Assembly (NCBI RefSeq): GCF_002205795.1
Contig: NZ_NIUY01000001.1
Coordinates: 496,001 to 560,000 of the forward strand
Direction: 5' to 3'
DNA length: 64,000 nt
DNA from: Chryseobacterium sp. VAUSW3
GTDB taxonomy: Bacteria > Bacteroidota > Bacteroidia > Flavobacteriales > Weeksellaceae
Below the pieces are notes generated by a model. It saw only the letters and a program-made list of their open reading frames with translations. It searched no databases and was not told the DNA's origin. Shown one piece after another: positions 34,463 through 43,405 of this stretch. How positions within the stretch are numbered: position 1 is the first letter of the stretch; every line of letters starts with the position of its first letter. Made by a program: the position numbers and the translations under genes.

Positions 34463-35791
34463 TTATTTATTTCTTAAATGATTAAATTCATTGATTACTT
34501 CGTGATGCGAAACGGTTTTGTCTTTAAAATAGGTCACAAAGTGATTTTTCTCTTCCTCCGTTGCGCCCAATTGATTCAGGATATTCAGAAGATGCATTTT
34601 CATATGTCCTTTTTGGATTCCTGTAGTCACCAACGATCGCAGGGCAGCAAAATTCTGAGCCAATCCGGAAACCGCCAAAATACTCATCAATTCCCGCGCA
34701 GAAGGTTTTCCTAAAAGTGCCAAAGAAAATTTCACGAGCGGATGAAGATTCGTCAAACCACCTACCACACCAACTGAAATCGGCAGATCAATCCAAAACC
34801 TAAAAATCCCGTTATCGATGGTGCAATGCGTCAAACTGCTGTATTTTCCGTCTTTTGCTGCGTACGCATGCGCACAAGCTTCGGTCGCCCGGAAATCGTT
34901 TCCGGTTGCAATCACCACAGCATCAACCCCGTTCATGATGCCTTTATTGTGGGTGGTTGCGCGGAATGGTTCAATTTCGGCAATGGTTACGGCGCGTTTG
35001 AATTTGGTTGCAAATTCTTCATTGGTAATTCCGCTGTCGTCATTCAAGTCTTCAATTTTACAGGAAACTTCAGCTCGTACGATACAATCTGGAGTGAAGT
35101 TCGACAAAATATTCATCACAATTTGCAAAGAATCTTTTTCTTCCTGTGTAAAGGTTTCTTCTTTCGAAACTTCCTCTTTTAAAGTCTTTCCAAACTGCTC
35201 CAAACAAGAATTGATGAAATTGGCACCCATCGAGTCCACGGTATCGAAACTGGCTTTCAATTGGAAATAATTTTCCATATCGGCCGTTTTGTCGATCAAT
35301 CGGATATTGAGAATTCCGCCGCCGCGGTTGCGCATGTTTTTGGTGATCTCCTCGGTAGCTTCAAAAAGTTTTTTCTTTAATTTAAAGTTAAAAAAATGAA
35401 GCACTTTATGAGGTTCCACCTCTAAAATAAAATGGGTATGACCAAGTTTTTTAGTGTTGATGATAGTCGTTTTAAAACCGCCCTTATCGATCCAGAATTT
35501 TGCAGCTTTTGAAGCAGCGGCAACGACAGAGGATTCCTCAACCGCCATTGGTAGCGCCAGTAATTTCCCATCGATAAGGAAATTGGGTGCAATACCGTAA
35601 GGCATATAAAAATTGGAAATGGTGTTTTCGGAAAACTCTTCGTGAAGCTTTTGTAGCTCCGGATTTTCGTTCCAATATTGTTTAAGTACCTGTTCGTAAG
35701 ATTGGTCTCCTTCTAAATATTCGTTAACAATCCAATCAATTTTTCCTTGTTTTGATAGCTTGGAAAAACCTTCTACCGGTTTGTGTGTCAT
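34463..35791 (-). CDS. mvaA: Hydroxymethylglutaryl-CoA reductase, class II
   Basis: Reduces HMG-CoA to mevalonate (or the reverse); in flavobacteria this class II-type enzyme supplies the mevalonate route to isoprenoids. 442 residues from ATG 35791. The upstream in-frame TTG lies inside the promoter box, so it is not the start. Catalytic motifs: Glu in LPMAVEESSVVAAASKAAK, Lys in THNKGIMNGVDAVVIATGND and His in QKGHMKMHLLNI. It leads an operon of five further genes down to the EamA transporter. Confidence 0.95.
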   Translation of the reverse strand: MTHKPVEGFSKLSKQGKIDWIVNEYLEGDQSYEQVLKQYWNENPELQKLHEEFSENTISNFYMPYGIAPNFLIDGKLLALPMAVEESSVVAAASKAAKFWIDKGGFKTTIINTKKLGHTHFILEVEPHKVLHFFNFKLKKKLFEATEEITKNMRNRGGGILNIRLIDKTADMENYFQLKASFDTVDSMGANFINSCLEQFGKTLKEEVSKEETFTQEEKDSLQIVMNILSNFTPDCIVRAEVSCKIEDLNDDSGITNEEFATKFKRAVTIAEIEPFRATTHNKGIMNGVDAVVIATGNDFRATEACAHAYAAKDGKYSSLTHCTIDNGIFRFWIDLPISVGVVGGLTNLHPLVKFSLALLGKPSARELMSILAVSGLAQNFAALRSLVTTGIQKGHMKMHLLNILNQLGATEEEKNHFVTYFKDKTVSHHEVINEFNHLRNK

Positions 35792-35809
35792 AGCAGTTTG
35801 ATTAAGTTT

Positions 35810-35817
35810 CAAATATA
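35810..35817 (-). promoter_or_regulatory. Probable -7 box of the mvaA operon
   Basis: TATATTTG on the minus strand ends 19 nt before the ATG. Its last three bases form the in-frame TTG that could otherwise be mistaken for an upstream start. Confidence 0.55.
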
Positions 35818-35879
35818 GCGAATTTTAGTCGGAAGAGGAAGTTGACTACCCGAAGTTTTGTAACCTTCTTGAAACAAAA

Positions 35880-35907
35880 AAAGTCACCGAGTTTTTTCGG
35901 CGACTTT
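35880..35907 (-). terminator. Terminator of the ABC-F gene
   Basis: A 10-bp stem (35880-35889 with 35898-35907) pairs on the minus strand with one wobble and ends in a T run, 23 nt past the stop. Confidence 0.85.
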
Positions 35908-35930
35908 TTATTTTTGGTTTTCAAACATTC

Positions 35931-37853
35931 TTAATCCAGCTGAGTTCCCAGATATTCCCATTCCTGCAAAGCCAAATCCAATTCCTCTTTTTTAGTTTTA
36001 TATATTTCTAAAATTTCTTCAGAAGGATTTTCTTTTGCGAAAGTCGCTTCCATTTCTTCGATTTTCATTTCCAATTCCGAGATTTTCTCTTCGATTTTCT
36101 TAATTTTATTCTGTATATTTTTTTGATCTTTGGAAACGATGACAGGTTTCTTTTCGGCAGATTTTTCTACAGTTTTTTCTACAATCGGTTCGTTTCTTAG
36201 TTCCTGCAGTTTCGATTTTTCGGCGGAAACCTCGCGGATGCTTTCTTTCTGGCGGAATTCCAGATATTCATTTACATCACCTAGGAATTCCTTCATTCTT
36301 CCATCGCGGAATTCGAATATTTTATCCGTTAATCCTTGTAAAAATTCTCTGTCGTGGGAAATTACGATCAGTGTTCCCTCGAATTTCTGCAAAGCCAGTT
36401 TAATAATTTCTTTGGATTGAATATCAAGGTGGTTCGTCGGTTCGTCCATAATCAACGTATTGAACGGACGTAACAAGAGTTTACACAACGCCAAACGGTT
36501 TCTTTCTCCACCGGAAAGTACTTTGGTTTTTTTCTGCACATCTTCGCCCTGGAAAAGGAAACTTCCCAGCAAATCTCTCACTCTCGGGCGCGTCTCTTCA
36601 GTTGCCGCATCTTCAGCTTCTTCCAAAACTGTTTTGTTCGGCGTTAGAACTTCTTCCTGGTTTTGGGCAAAATACCCAATATTCACGTTATGTCCTAATT
36701 CCCACTGGCCGGAATAATCTTTTATTTCGCCGGCAAGGATTTTTGCCAATGTGGTTTTTCCTTGTCCGTTTTGTCCTAACAACGCAATACGGTCGCCACG
36801 CTCCACAAAGAAATCAACTTTATCGAAAACTTGTTTGTTTCCATAAGATTTCCCAAGATTTTTGGCCTCGAAAATTACTTTACCCGGAACAATAGACTGT
36901 ACGAAACGGATATTGAACTTTGATACATCTTCATTATCGATTTCGATTCGCTCAATTTTATCGAGTTTTTTAATTAAAGACTGCGCAAAGGAAGCTTTCG
37001 TAGCGCTGGCCCGGAACCGGTTGATGTTATCCTCCATCTGTTTGATTTCGGCATCTTGGTTTTTCTTAGCTTGAGTTAATTTCTCTTTACGCTCCTTACT
37101 CAGCTCCAAATATTTGGTGTAATTGGCTTTATAATCGTCAACTTTTTTATTATTAATGTCAAAAGTTCGGTTACAAACCGAAGTCATGAATTGCTTATCG
37201 TGGCTCACCAAAACGATTGCTCCGGGGTAATCCTTCAAAAATTCTTCCAACCAGATGATGGATTCCATATCGAGGTGGTTGGTTGGCTCATCCAGAAGCA
37301 TCAAATCGTTTTTCTGAAGAAGCAGCTTAGCCAATTCAATTCTCATTCGCCACCCTCCTGAAAACTCGTCGGTAATTTTGTTGAAATCATCCGCTTTAAA
37401 ACCAAGCCCAAGCAATACTTTTTCCACATCACCTTCTAAATTGTATGCGTCATGATGCATCAAAAGATCATTCAGTTCAGTCATCCTGTGAATTAACTTT
37501 TCGTAAGAATCACTCTCATAATCAGTTCTGGTCACCAATTGATGATTTACTTCATCGAGCTCATTTTTCATCGCATTAATCTGCTCGAAAGCCTGTAAAG
37601 TCTCGTCCCAAACGGTGCGTCCTTTCACGAAATCTAGATCTTGTTTTAGAAATCCAATGGTGATATTTCCTTCAGGAACGATGTTTCCTTCGTAGAAATT
37701 GATTTCTCCGGTAAGCATTTTCAGCAAAGTAGATTTTCCCGCTCCATTTTTACCAACGAGACCAATTTTATCATCTTTTTTGATGGTGAAATTTACATTT
37801 TGAAAAAGGTAATTCCCTGAGTGATGCAGACCTAAGCCCTGAACTGACAACAT
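35931..37853 (-). CDS. ABC-F family ATP-binding protein (Uup/YheS-like)
   Basis: 640 residues, two ATPase domains and no membrane segments, as in ABC-F translation factors that act at the ribosomal E site. Domain 1: GKNGAGKSTLLKMLTGE, FSGGWRMRIELAKLLL, LLDEPTNHLD. Linker about 235-315. Domain 2: GQNGQGKTTLAKILAGE, LSGGERNRLALCKLLL, IMDEPTNHLD. A charged C-terminal coiled coil (about 545-640) is typical of Uup/YheS/EttA relatives. Promoter box TACTTTTG is 38 nt upstream. Which subgroup it belongs to cannot be settled here. Confidence 0.93.
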   Translation of the reverse strand: MLSVQGLGLHHSGNYLFQNVNFTIKKDDKIGLVGKNGAGKSTLLKMLTGEINFYEGNIVPEGNITIGFLKQDLDFVKGRTVWDETLQAFEQINAMKNELDEVNHQLVTRTDYESDSYEKLIHRMTELNDLLMHHDAYNLEGDVEKVLLGLGFKADDFNKITDEFSGGWRMRIELAKLLLQKNDLMLLDEPTNHLDMESIIWLEEFLKDYPGAIVLVSHDKQFMTSVCNRTFDINNKKVDDYKANYTKYLELSKERKEKLTQAKKNQDAEIKQMEDNINRFRASATKASFAQSLIKKLDKIERIEIDNEDVSKFNIRFVQSIVPGKVIFEAKNLGKSYGNKQVFDKVDFFVERGDRIALLGQNGQGKTTLAKILAGEIKDYSGQWELGHNVNIGYFAQNQEEVLTPNKTVLEEAEDAATEETRPRVRDLLGSFLFQGEDVQKKTKVLSGGERNRLALCKLLLRPFNTLIMDEPTNHLDIQSKEIIKLALQKFEGTLIVISHDREFLQGLTDKIFEFRDGRMKEFLGDVNEYLEFRQKESIREVSAEKSKLQELRNEPIVEKTVEKSAEKKPVIVSKDQKNIQNKIKKIEEKISELEMKIEEMEATFAKENPSEEILEIYKTKKEELDLALQEWEYLGTQLD

Positions 37854-37890
37854 ATATATTAAGCAATTAGTAATGAGTATTTTCGAGGTG

Positions 37891-37898
37891 CAAAAGTA
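37891..37898 (-). promoter_or_regulatory. Probable -7 box of the ABC-F gene
   Basis: TACTTTTG followed by CACC on the minus strand; leader about 33 nt. Confidence 0.5.
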
Positions 37899-37996
37899 AG
37901 TAAAAAGTTATTGAATTGCCCGTTTTTAAGAAAATACCGTGGATTTCAGGAAAAACGCCTTAAAACTTTTAACTTTATCGCCTGTAAATTGCTGAA

Positions 37997-38827
37997 ATGA
38001 AAAATTTAATCCTTCTGATTTGCGCTTTTGTGTGCTTTAATTTTAATGCGCAAAATTTAAATGTGATGACTTTCAACATTAGACTTTCTCTCGATTCCGA
38101 CAAAGAAAACTCCTGGGAAAACAGAAAAAATGATGCCTTGCAACTTCTTTGTTACTATCATCCAGATGTTTTTGGCATTCAGGAAGCGGTTCCGCAACAG
38201 ATGACTGACCTGAAAACAGGTTTGAAAGATTATGATTTTGTAGGCGTAGGACGTGATGACGGTGCTAATAAAGGTGAATATTCTGCCATTTTCTACAATA
38301 CAGAAAAGTTACAGGTTTTGCAGTCTGGAACCTTCTGGCTCAGCGAAACTCCGGATCAACCATCCAAAGGCTGGGACGCGGCTTATAACAGAGTTTGCAC
38401 CTATGCTTTATTTAAAACGAAAAAAGGCGGCAAAAAATTCTGGGCTTTCAATGTGCATTTCGATCATGTGGGAAATATTGCGCGTGAAAATTCTTCAAAA
38501 CTAATTCTGGAAAAAATAAACACCCTCAATCCAAGAAATTTTCCTGTGGTTTTAACAGGCGATTTTAACCTTACAGATAAAACAGAGCCGATTAAAATTA
38601 TTTCGAAAACAATGAGCGACAGTTTCTACAACTGCAGAAAACCTCATTACGGCCCGACAGGAACTTTTACAGGTTTTGATGTAAACACTGTCCCTAAAGA
38701 CAGAATCGATTATATTTTCACCAAAGGACTCAGCTGCCAATCCATAAGAACCATTAATGACCGGAGAGAAAACCTGCTCTACCCATCGGATCATTTTCCG
38801 GTTTTGGCTGAATTAAAATTCAGATAA
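37997..38827 (+). CDS. Secreted endonuclease/exonuclease/phosphatase family enzyme
   Basis: 276 residues. A Sec signal (MKNLILLICAFVCFNFNAQN) is followed by the EEP fold: NVMTFNIRLSLDSD (Asn metal site), FGIQEAV (Glu), VLTGDFNLTDKTEP (Asp/Asn) and RIDYIFTKG followed by PSDHFPVLAELKF (catalytic His). Relatives hydrolyse phosphodiesters or sphingomyelin and some DNA; the target is unknown. A candidate small RNA terminates head-on 9 nt past its stop codon. Confidence 0.9.
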   Translation: MKNLILLICAFVCFNFNAQNLNVMTFNIRLSLDSDKENSWENRKNDALQLLCYYHPDVFGIQEAVPQQMTDLKTGLKDYDFVGVGRDDGANKGEYSAIFYNTEKLQVLQSGTFWLSETPDQPSKGWDAAYNRVCTYALFKTKKGGKKFWAFNVHFDHVGNIARENSSKLILEKINTLNPRNFPVVLTGDFNLTDKTEPIKIISKTMSDSFYNCRKPHYGPTGTFTGFDVNTVPKDRIDYIFTKGLSCQSIRTINDRRENLLYPSDHFPVLAELKFR

Positions 38828-38835
38828 AAACACGC

Positions 38836-38944
38836 AAAAAAAATCCACAGGATGACTCCCGTGGATAAACACAAATGATGAAAAAAAATTTATTCTTCCG
38901 CTGTTATGGCATTAGAATACAACAAAGAAATATATAATTTCTGA
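38836..38944 (-). ncRNA. Candidate small RNA with its own promoter and terminator
   Basis: No protein gene reads from here: the only ATG opens ATG CCA TAA. On the minus strand a promoter (38950-38978) is followed by about 109 nt that start with a small hairpin (AGAAAT/ATTTCT) and end in a terminator hairpin with eight T. The metalloprotease upstream has its own strong terminator at 39143, so this second minus-strand terminator needs another transcript. No known RNA family recognised. Expression is an inference. Confidence 0.5.
38843..38866 (-). terminator. Minus-strand terminator of the candidate small RNA
   Basis: The stem atccac/gtggat (38843-38848, 38861-38866), closed further by partial pairing inside, is followed by eight T only on the minus strand. 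The plus strand has no T run, so it does not serve the EEP gene. Confidence 0.7.
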
Positions 38945-38949
38945 GATAA

Positions 38950-38978
38950 CAAAATTAATCTCGAATTATTTACTCAAA
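38950..38978 (-). promoter_or_regulatory. Promoter of the candidate small RNA
   Basis: The -33 TTTG (38975-38978) and -7 TAATTTTG (38950-38957) are separated by 17 nt on the minus strand, one of the two best complete promoter matches in the window. Confidence 0.6.
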
Positions 38979-39142
38979 ATGATTCATTAGATTGAAAATC
39001 AATAAAATAAAGAATTCACCGCATGTAACAGCGGATACAATTAACCCTAAACGAAAATTTATTTCAGGAAAAACCAAACAAATAAACAGCAATGATGATG
39101 AAAGTTCATTTGTGTTTAGATTGTAATCTTTATTCCATAAAA

Positions 39143-39166
39143 AACCTGCCGGAAATCCGGCAGGTT
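39143..39166 (-). terminator. Terminator of the M43 metalloprotease gene
   Basis: A perfect 11-bp GC-rich stem (39143-39153 with 39156-39166; the two nt between plus the closing pairs form the loop), then six T on the minus strand, 18 nt past the stop. Confidence 0.92.
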
Positions 39167-39184
39167 CATTTTTAAATATAATTA

Positions 39185-40174
39185 TTAATAAAGTCTAAGT
39201 CCGGATCTTGCACCTGAAGCGTTGGTTACGGCCTGCATTCTGGATTTTTGCCCTGCAGAGAACATATACATTGCAGCATCATCAACATAATCCATATAAT
39301 TCATAAACTGAATTGAGCGGTTTACACCACCACAAAGGTCGTACTGCGGATAAGTTGGCTTCCCGAAGTTTTTATCCTGTTGTGTCGGGGTATCGTCAAC
39401 ATAATCTGTCGCACAGTTTCCGTCGCCCCAGATATGACGCAAATTGAGGTAATGCCCAACTTCGTGAGTTGCAGTTCTTCCAAGGTTGTATGGTGCGTTT
39501 GTAGTCGTTCCGAAATATTTGCCGGCAATCACCACGCCGTCATTCCAAAGCCCAGCCGATTCCGGGAAAGTTGCATAACCAAGTACGCCGCCCATATCAC
39601 CTACAACCCAGATATTGAAATAATTCGCAGGCTTATAAGCATCCTGACCTTTCGATGATGATTTTTTCATCGCATCATTTGTTCTCCACGAACGTACGGT
39701 GGTAGATTTACGGATCACACGGTCTAAACGGAATTTTATTTTGGTATCACCCGCTGCTACAGAAGTAAATTCAGCTGGAATTTTGCTTACATCACTGTTT
39801 GTGCCTCCAAAATCTTTGTTTAAAGTCGCAATTTGCGAGGCAATCTGTGCATCTGAAATATTTTCAGCAGACGTTCTGTATAGAACATTTACCACTACAG
39901 GAATTTCAACTGTGCCATCAGCAAGAACCCTTCCCATTGAAAGATCATCGATAAATTTAGCCGTTTTGCTTTCATTCTCTACAAACTTTGCCATCAACGT
40001 GGGATTACTGGATAAAGCTTCTTTCCTGATGTCTTCAGAAGGACACACTCTTTGGGTTACAGCACTACCCGAAGTCAGCGCATCATTTTCTTCCTGATTA
40101 AGCAGATGATCATCACCCGCATTACAAGCGGCAAGCATTGACAAAGCAAATGCGCCTACTAAAAGTTTTTTCAT
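39185..40174 (-). CDS. M43 (pappalysin-type) zinc metalloprotease lipoprotein
   Basis: 329 residues. The lipoprotein signal MKKLLVGAFALSMLAAC places the acylated Cys at residue 17. The zinc site is THEVGHYLNLRHIWGDGNC, an HExxHxxxxxH motif with Asn where many relatives have Gly, and the Met-turn is FMNYMDYVDDAAMYMF. A propeptide-like region (about 20-95) precedes the catalytic domain (VVVNVLYRTSAENISDAQI). There is no T9SS sorting domain, so it is probably kept on the membrane or cell surface. Substrate unknown. Confidence 0.9.
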   Translation of the reverse strand: MKKLLVGAFALSMLAACNAGDDHLLNQEENDALTSGSAVTQRVCPSEDIRKEALSSNPTLMAKFVENESKTAKFIDDLSMGRVLADGTVEIPVVVNVLYRTSAENISDAQIASQIATLNKDFGGTNSDVSKIPAEFTSVAAGDTKIKFRLDRVIRKSTTVRSWRTNDAMKKSSSKGQDAYKPANYFNIWVVGDMGGVLGYATFPESAGLWNDGVVIAGKYFGTTTNAPYNLGRTATHEVGHYLNLRHIWGDGNCATDYVDDTPTQQDKNFGKPTYPQYDLCGGVNRSIQFMNYMDYVDDAAMYMFSAGQKSRMQAVTNASGARSGLRLY

Positions 40175-40436
40175 TCTCTAAATTTTTAATTTTTGCAAAA
40201 ACGAATTTATAGAGTTGAAAATTACTGCGCAATAGTTTTATTATAAATAAATTAAATTCTTAATCGTTTTTATTTTAAATAAATGGTTTACAGTATTTTA
40301 TTTTTCATCAAATAGTCATTATTTTTAGATTTTAATCAAATACTCTATATAACTATGCAATGCATTAAAACTAATGAAACAAGACAAATATTATCCTTTT
40401 ATTAAAAATAATAACGATTACATGAAGATACAAAAA
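40175..40436. other. Gene-free AT-rich stretch upstream of the metalloprotease gene
   Basis: Very AT-rich and without an open frame that looks coding. It should carry the promoter of the metalloprotease gene (minus strand), but no clear TAnnTTTG box was found; TATAAATTCG near 40207-40216 is the nearest match. Nothing else was seen. Confidence 0.5.
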
Positions 40437-40460
40437 AAAGCGACCGGCATCGATCGCTTT
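40437..40460 (-). terminator. Terminator of clpB
   Basis: The stem aaagcga/tcgcttt (40437-40443, 40454-40460) is followed by eight T on the minus strand, 22 nt past the clpB stop. Confidence 0.85.
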
Positions 40461-40481
40461 ATCTGTCAAAAATTTTGATAT

Positions 40482-43073
40482 TTATTCCGTCGGCCTGAAA
40501 ACCAATCCGCTTTCATCAAAATAATCTAATGTAATTCTATCACCGTCATTTACTGCGCCGGCTAAGATTTCTTTGGAAAGTTTATTCAGAACTTCCTGTT
40601 GCAGAACTCTTTTCAGTGGTCTTGCACCAAAACTTGGATCATAACCTTTATTCATAAGGTAATTAATCGCATCATCCGTAGCCGTCATAAAAATACCGCG
40701 TTTTTCCAGCATTTTATTAAAACCGCGCAACTGGTAATGAACAATTTTGCCGATTTCTTTTCTGTTTAATGGCTGGAAGAGGACAACCTCATCAATTCGG
40801 TTCAAAAACTCCGGTCTTAAAGTCTGTTTCAGCAGTCCAAAAACTTCGTCTTTTGTTTTTTCTACGATTTCCTCCACATTATCATCGCTGATATTTTCAA
40901 AATTTTCCTGAATCAGATGAGATCCTAAATTGGAAGTCATGATGATGATGGAGTTTTTAAAATTCACTACCCTACCTTTGTTATCCGTAAGCCTTCCGTC
41001 ATCCAGAACCTGGAGCAAAGTATTAAAGACATCGGGATGCGCTTTTTCAATCTCGTCCAAAAGCACTACCGAGTATGGTCTTCGCCGAACAGCTTCGGTT
41101 AACTGTCCGCCTTCATCGTAACCCACATATCCTGGAGGCGCACCCACCAGTCTTGAAACCGAGTGCCTTTCCTGATACTCACTCATATCGATTCGGGTCA
41201 TATTATTTTCATCATCGAAAAGATATTCTGCTAAGGCTTTCGCGAGTTCAGTTTTTCCGACACCGGTGGTTCCCAAAAACAGGAATGAACCAATCGGTTT
41301 TTTTTCATCATTCAATCCCGCTCTGTTACGGCGGATCGCGTTGGCAACAGATTCTATCGCTTCGTCCTGACCAACAACTCTTTTATGTAGCTCATCTTCC
41401 AGATGCAGCAGTTTTTCGCGTTCCGACTGCAATAATTTTGTAACCGGAATTCCGGTCCATTTAGAAATGACTTCAGAAATATTCTCAGCCGTAACTTCTT
41501 CTTTAATCAACTCGTTCAGATTGTTCTGCATTTCGAGTTCGAGTTTCTCCAGATCAGCTTCTTTTTCTTTAATTTTTCCGTACTGAATTTCAGCAACTTT
41601 AGCATAATCACCTATTCTGGACGCACGTTCAGCTTCAAGTTTTAACGCTTCAATTTCTTTCTTAATGGAAGTTAAATCTTCTGATTTCTGTTTTTCTTTG
41701 AGCCATTTTGCGTTGATTTCGTTGCGTTGTTCAGAAACCCTTGCGATATCTTCTTTCAGATGATTAATTTTAATTTCATTGCCTTCTCTTGAAATGGCAG
41801 CAAGTTCAATTTCCATCTGCATAAGTTTTCTGTCTAAAACATCCAATTCTTCAGGTTTTGAATTGATTTCCATGCGGAGTTTGGCAGACGCCTCATCAAT
41901 TAAATCAATCGCTTTATCCGGTAAAAACCGGTCAGAAATATAGCGTTGAGACATTTCTACCGCAGCAATAATGGCTTCATCTTTAATTCTGACTTTATGG
42001 TGCGCTTCATATTTATCTTTGATGCCACGAAGAATTGAAATAGCAGATTCGGTATCCGGCTCTTCCACCATCACTTTCTGGAATCGTCTTTCAAGTGCTT
42101 TATCTTTCTCGAAATACTTTTGGTACTCATTTAAAGTCGTGGCACCAATCGCACGAAGTTCACCCCTCGCTAATGCTGGTTTCAGTATATTCGCCGCATC
42201 CATCGCACCTTCGCCACCTCCAGCTCCTACCAAGGTATGTATTTCATCAATGAAGAGAATAATCTGCCCATCGGATTTAGTAACTTCATTAATGACTGAT
42301 TTCAGCCTTTCTTCGAATTCGCCTTTATACTTTGCACCGGCTATTAAGGCACCCATATCAAGTGAGTACAATGTTTTATCCATGAGATTTTCAGGAATAT
42401 CGCCGGAAATGATACGGTGTGCAATTCCTTCAGCAATAGCTGTTTTACCTACACCCGGTTCACCGATAAGAATCGGATTATTTTTCGTTCTTCTCGAAAG
42501 TATCTGCAGAACCCTGCGGATTTCTTCATCACGCCCGATAACGGGATCCAGTTTTCCCTCTGCAGCAAGTTCGTTGAAGTTTTTAGCGTATTTGTTTAAA
42601 CTCTGATAAGTTTCTTCCGAACTTGCGGAAGTTGCCTTCGAGCCTTTACGGAGCTCCTTAATCGCAGTTTCCAGACCTTTTTTCGTAACGCCCATGTCTT
42701 TCAGCATTTTCGAAACATCAGAATTTACTTCGAGAAGCGAAAGCCAAAGATGCTCAATGGTTACAAATTCGTCGCCCATTTTTTTTGCAACATTGGGAGC
42801 GTCGAGCAAAACACGGTTAGCGGATTGCGAAAGATAAATATTTCCGCCTTCCACTTTCGGAAGTTTTTCGATGTTTTCACGGTTTCGGTCCCGAACCAAA
42901 CTTAGTTCAGCCTCCGATTTTTTCATTAAAAATTCAGAGATATTTTCGTCAACCTGAAAAATTCCTTCCAACAAGTGTTGTGGTTCAATGCTTTGGTTGC
43001 CAAATTCCATGGCAATTTGCTGTGCTTTCTGTATAGCTTCCTGCGATTTTACAGTGTATTGGTTTAAGTTCAT
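40482..43073 (-). CDS. clpB: ATP-dependent disaggregase ClpB
   Basis: Hexameric AAA+ unfoldase that, with DnaK, resolves aggregates after heat stress. 863 residues: N domain (MNLNQYTVKSQEAIQKAQQI), first AAA+ domain with IGEPGVGKTAIAEG, the M-domain coiled coil (about 400-530, Glu/Lys-rich), second AAA+ with FLGTTGVGKTELAKALAEY and the C-terminal GYDPSFGARPLKRVLQQ. Length is normal. Upstream is a 332-nt gap shared with paaE; no heat-shock operator such as CIRCE was recognised there. Confidence 0.97.
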   Translation of the reverse strand: MNLNQYTVKSQEAIQKAQQIAMEFGNQSIEPQHLLEGIFQVDENISEFLMKKSEAELSLVRDRNRENIEKLPKVEGGNIYLSQSANRVLLDAPNVAKKMGDEFVTIEHLWLSLLEVNSDVSKMLKDMGVTKKGLETAIKELRKGSKATSASSEETYQSLNKYAKNFNELAAEGKLDPVIGRDEEIRRVLQILSRRTKNNPILIGEPGVGKTAIAEGIAHRIISGDIPENLMDKTLYSLDMGALIAGAKYKGEFEERLKSVINEVTKSDGQIILFIDEIHTLVGAGGGEGAMDAANILKPALARGELRAIGATTLNEYQKYFEKDKALERRFQKVMVEEPDTESAISILRGIKDKYEAHHKVRIKDEAIIAAVEMSQRYISDRFLPDKAIDLIDEASAKLRMEINSKPEELDVLDRKLMQMEIELAAISREGNEIKINHLKEDIARVSEQRNEINAKWLKEKQKSEDLTSIKKEIEALKLEAERASRIGDYAKVAEIQYGKIKEKEADLEKLELEMQNNLNELIKEEVTAENISEVISKWTGIPVTKLLQSEREKLLHLEDELHKRVVGQDEAIESVANAIRRNRAGLNDEKKPIGSFLFLGTTGVGKTELAKALAEYLFDDENNMTRIDMSEYQERHSVSRLVGAPPGYVGYDEGGQLTEAVRRRPYSVVLLDEIEKAHPDVFNTLLQVLDDGRLTDNKGRVVNFKNSIIIMTSNLGSHLIQENFENISDDNVEEIVEKTKDEVFGLLKQTLRPEFLNRIDEVVLFQPLNRKEIGKIVHYQLRGFNKMLEKRGIFMTATDDAINYLMNKGYDPSFGARPLKRVLQQEVLNKLSKEILAGAVNDGDRITLDYFDESGLVFRPTE

Positions 43074-43339
43074 AGTATTGTGATTTTATTTTTTTTTAAA
43101 TTCAAAACAATAAAAAACCCATATAAATTTACGAATTCTCGGGTATGTTTTAAAGTTTTTTTTATGATTAAACGTTATTCAACAAAAATTGTTCTGTTAA
43201 ATATTTAGCACGTTTTCAGGACACAATTTCCGATTTTAACAAATTGATAGCGTGCTGTTTAAGACAAAATTACCGATTAAAGCAAATAATACGTCTGAAG
43301 TTTCTGAATTTAAACCAGTAAACCTCCACAGAGGTATTT
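43074..43339. other. Divergent control region between clpB and paaE
   Basis: AT-rich, no coding frame of interest. A minus-strand TAATTTTG (43265-43272) could be the clpB -7 box with a 185-nt leader. A 6-bp inverted repeat agcacg/cgtgct flanks about 38 nt near 43206-43255. A weak hairpin acctc/gaggt plus T run at 43322-43342 overlaps the paaE -33 element. Confidence 0.4.
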
Positions 43340-43369
43340 TTTGTACCATTCAAAAAAAAAGTATATTTG
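43340..43369 (+). promoter_or_regulatory. Promoter of the paaE operon
   Basis: The -33 TTTG (43340-43343), 18 nt, and -7 TATATTTG (43362-43369) form a full Bacteroidetes-type promoter. Leader about 32 nt before the ATG at 43406. Confidence 0.65.
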
Positions 43370-43405
43370 TTGAACTCACCTTTATAGAGTTATTTTTTAC
43401 AAAAT

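Noticed and set aside
38898-39034. Inverted repeat ccgctgtta (38898-38906) and taacagcgg (39026-39034)
   Set aside because: The arms are about 120 nt apart and one lies upstream of the small RNA promoter, so they cannot fold in that transcript; may be chance.
41971-42606. Open frame of 211 codons antisense to clpB
   Set aside because: It mirrors the codon pattern of clpB, shows no family motif and has no promoter; treated as a shadow.
43322-43342. Hairpin acctc/gaggt with a T run before paaE, considered as a terminator or attenuator
   Set aside because: Only 5 bp of stem, and it overlaps the -33 element; no upstream plus-strand transcript is apparent.
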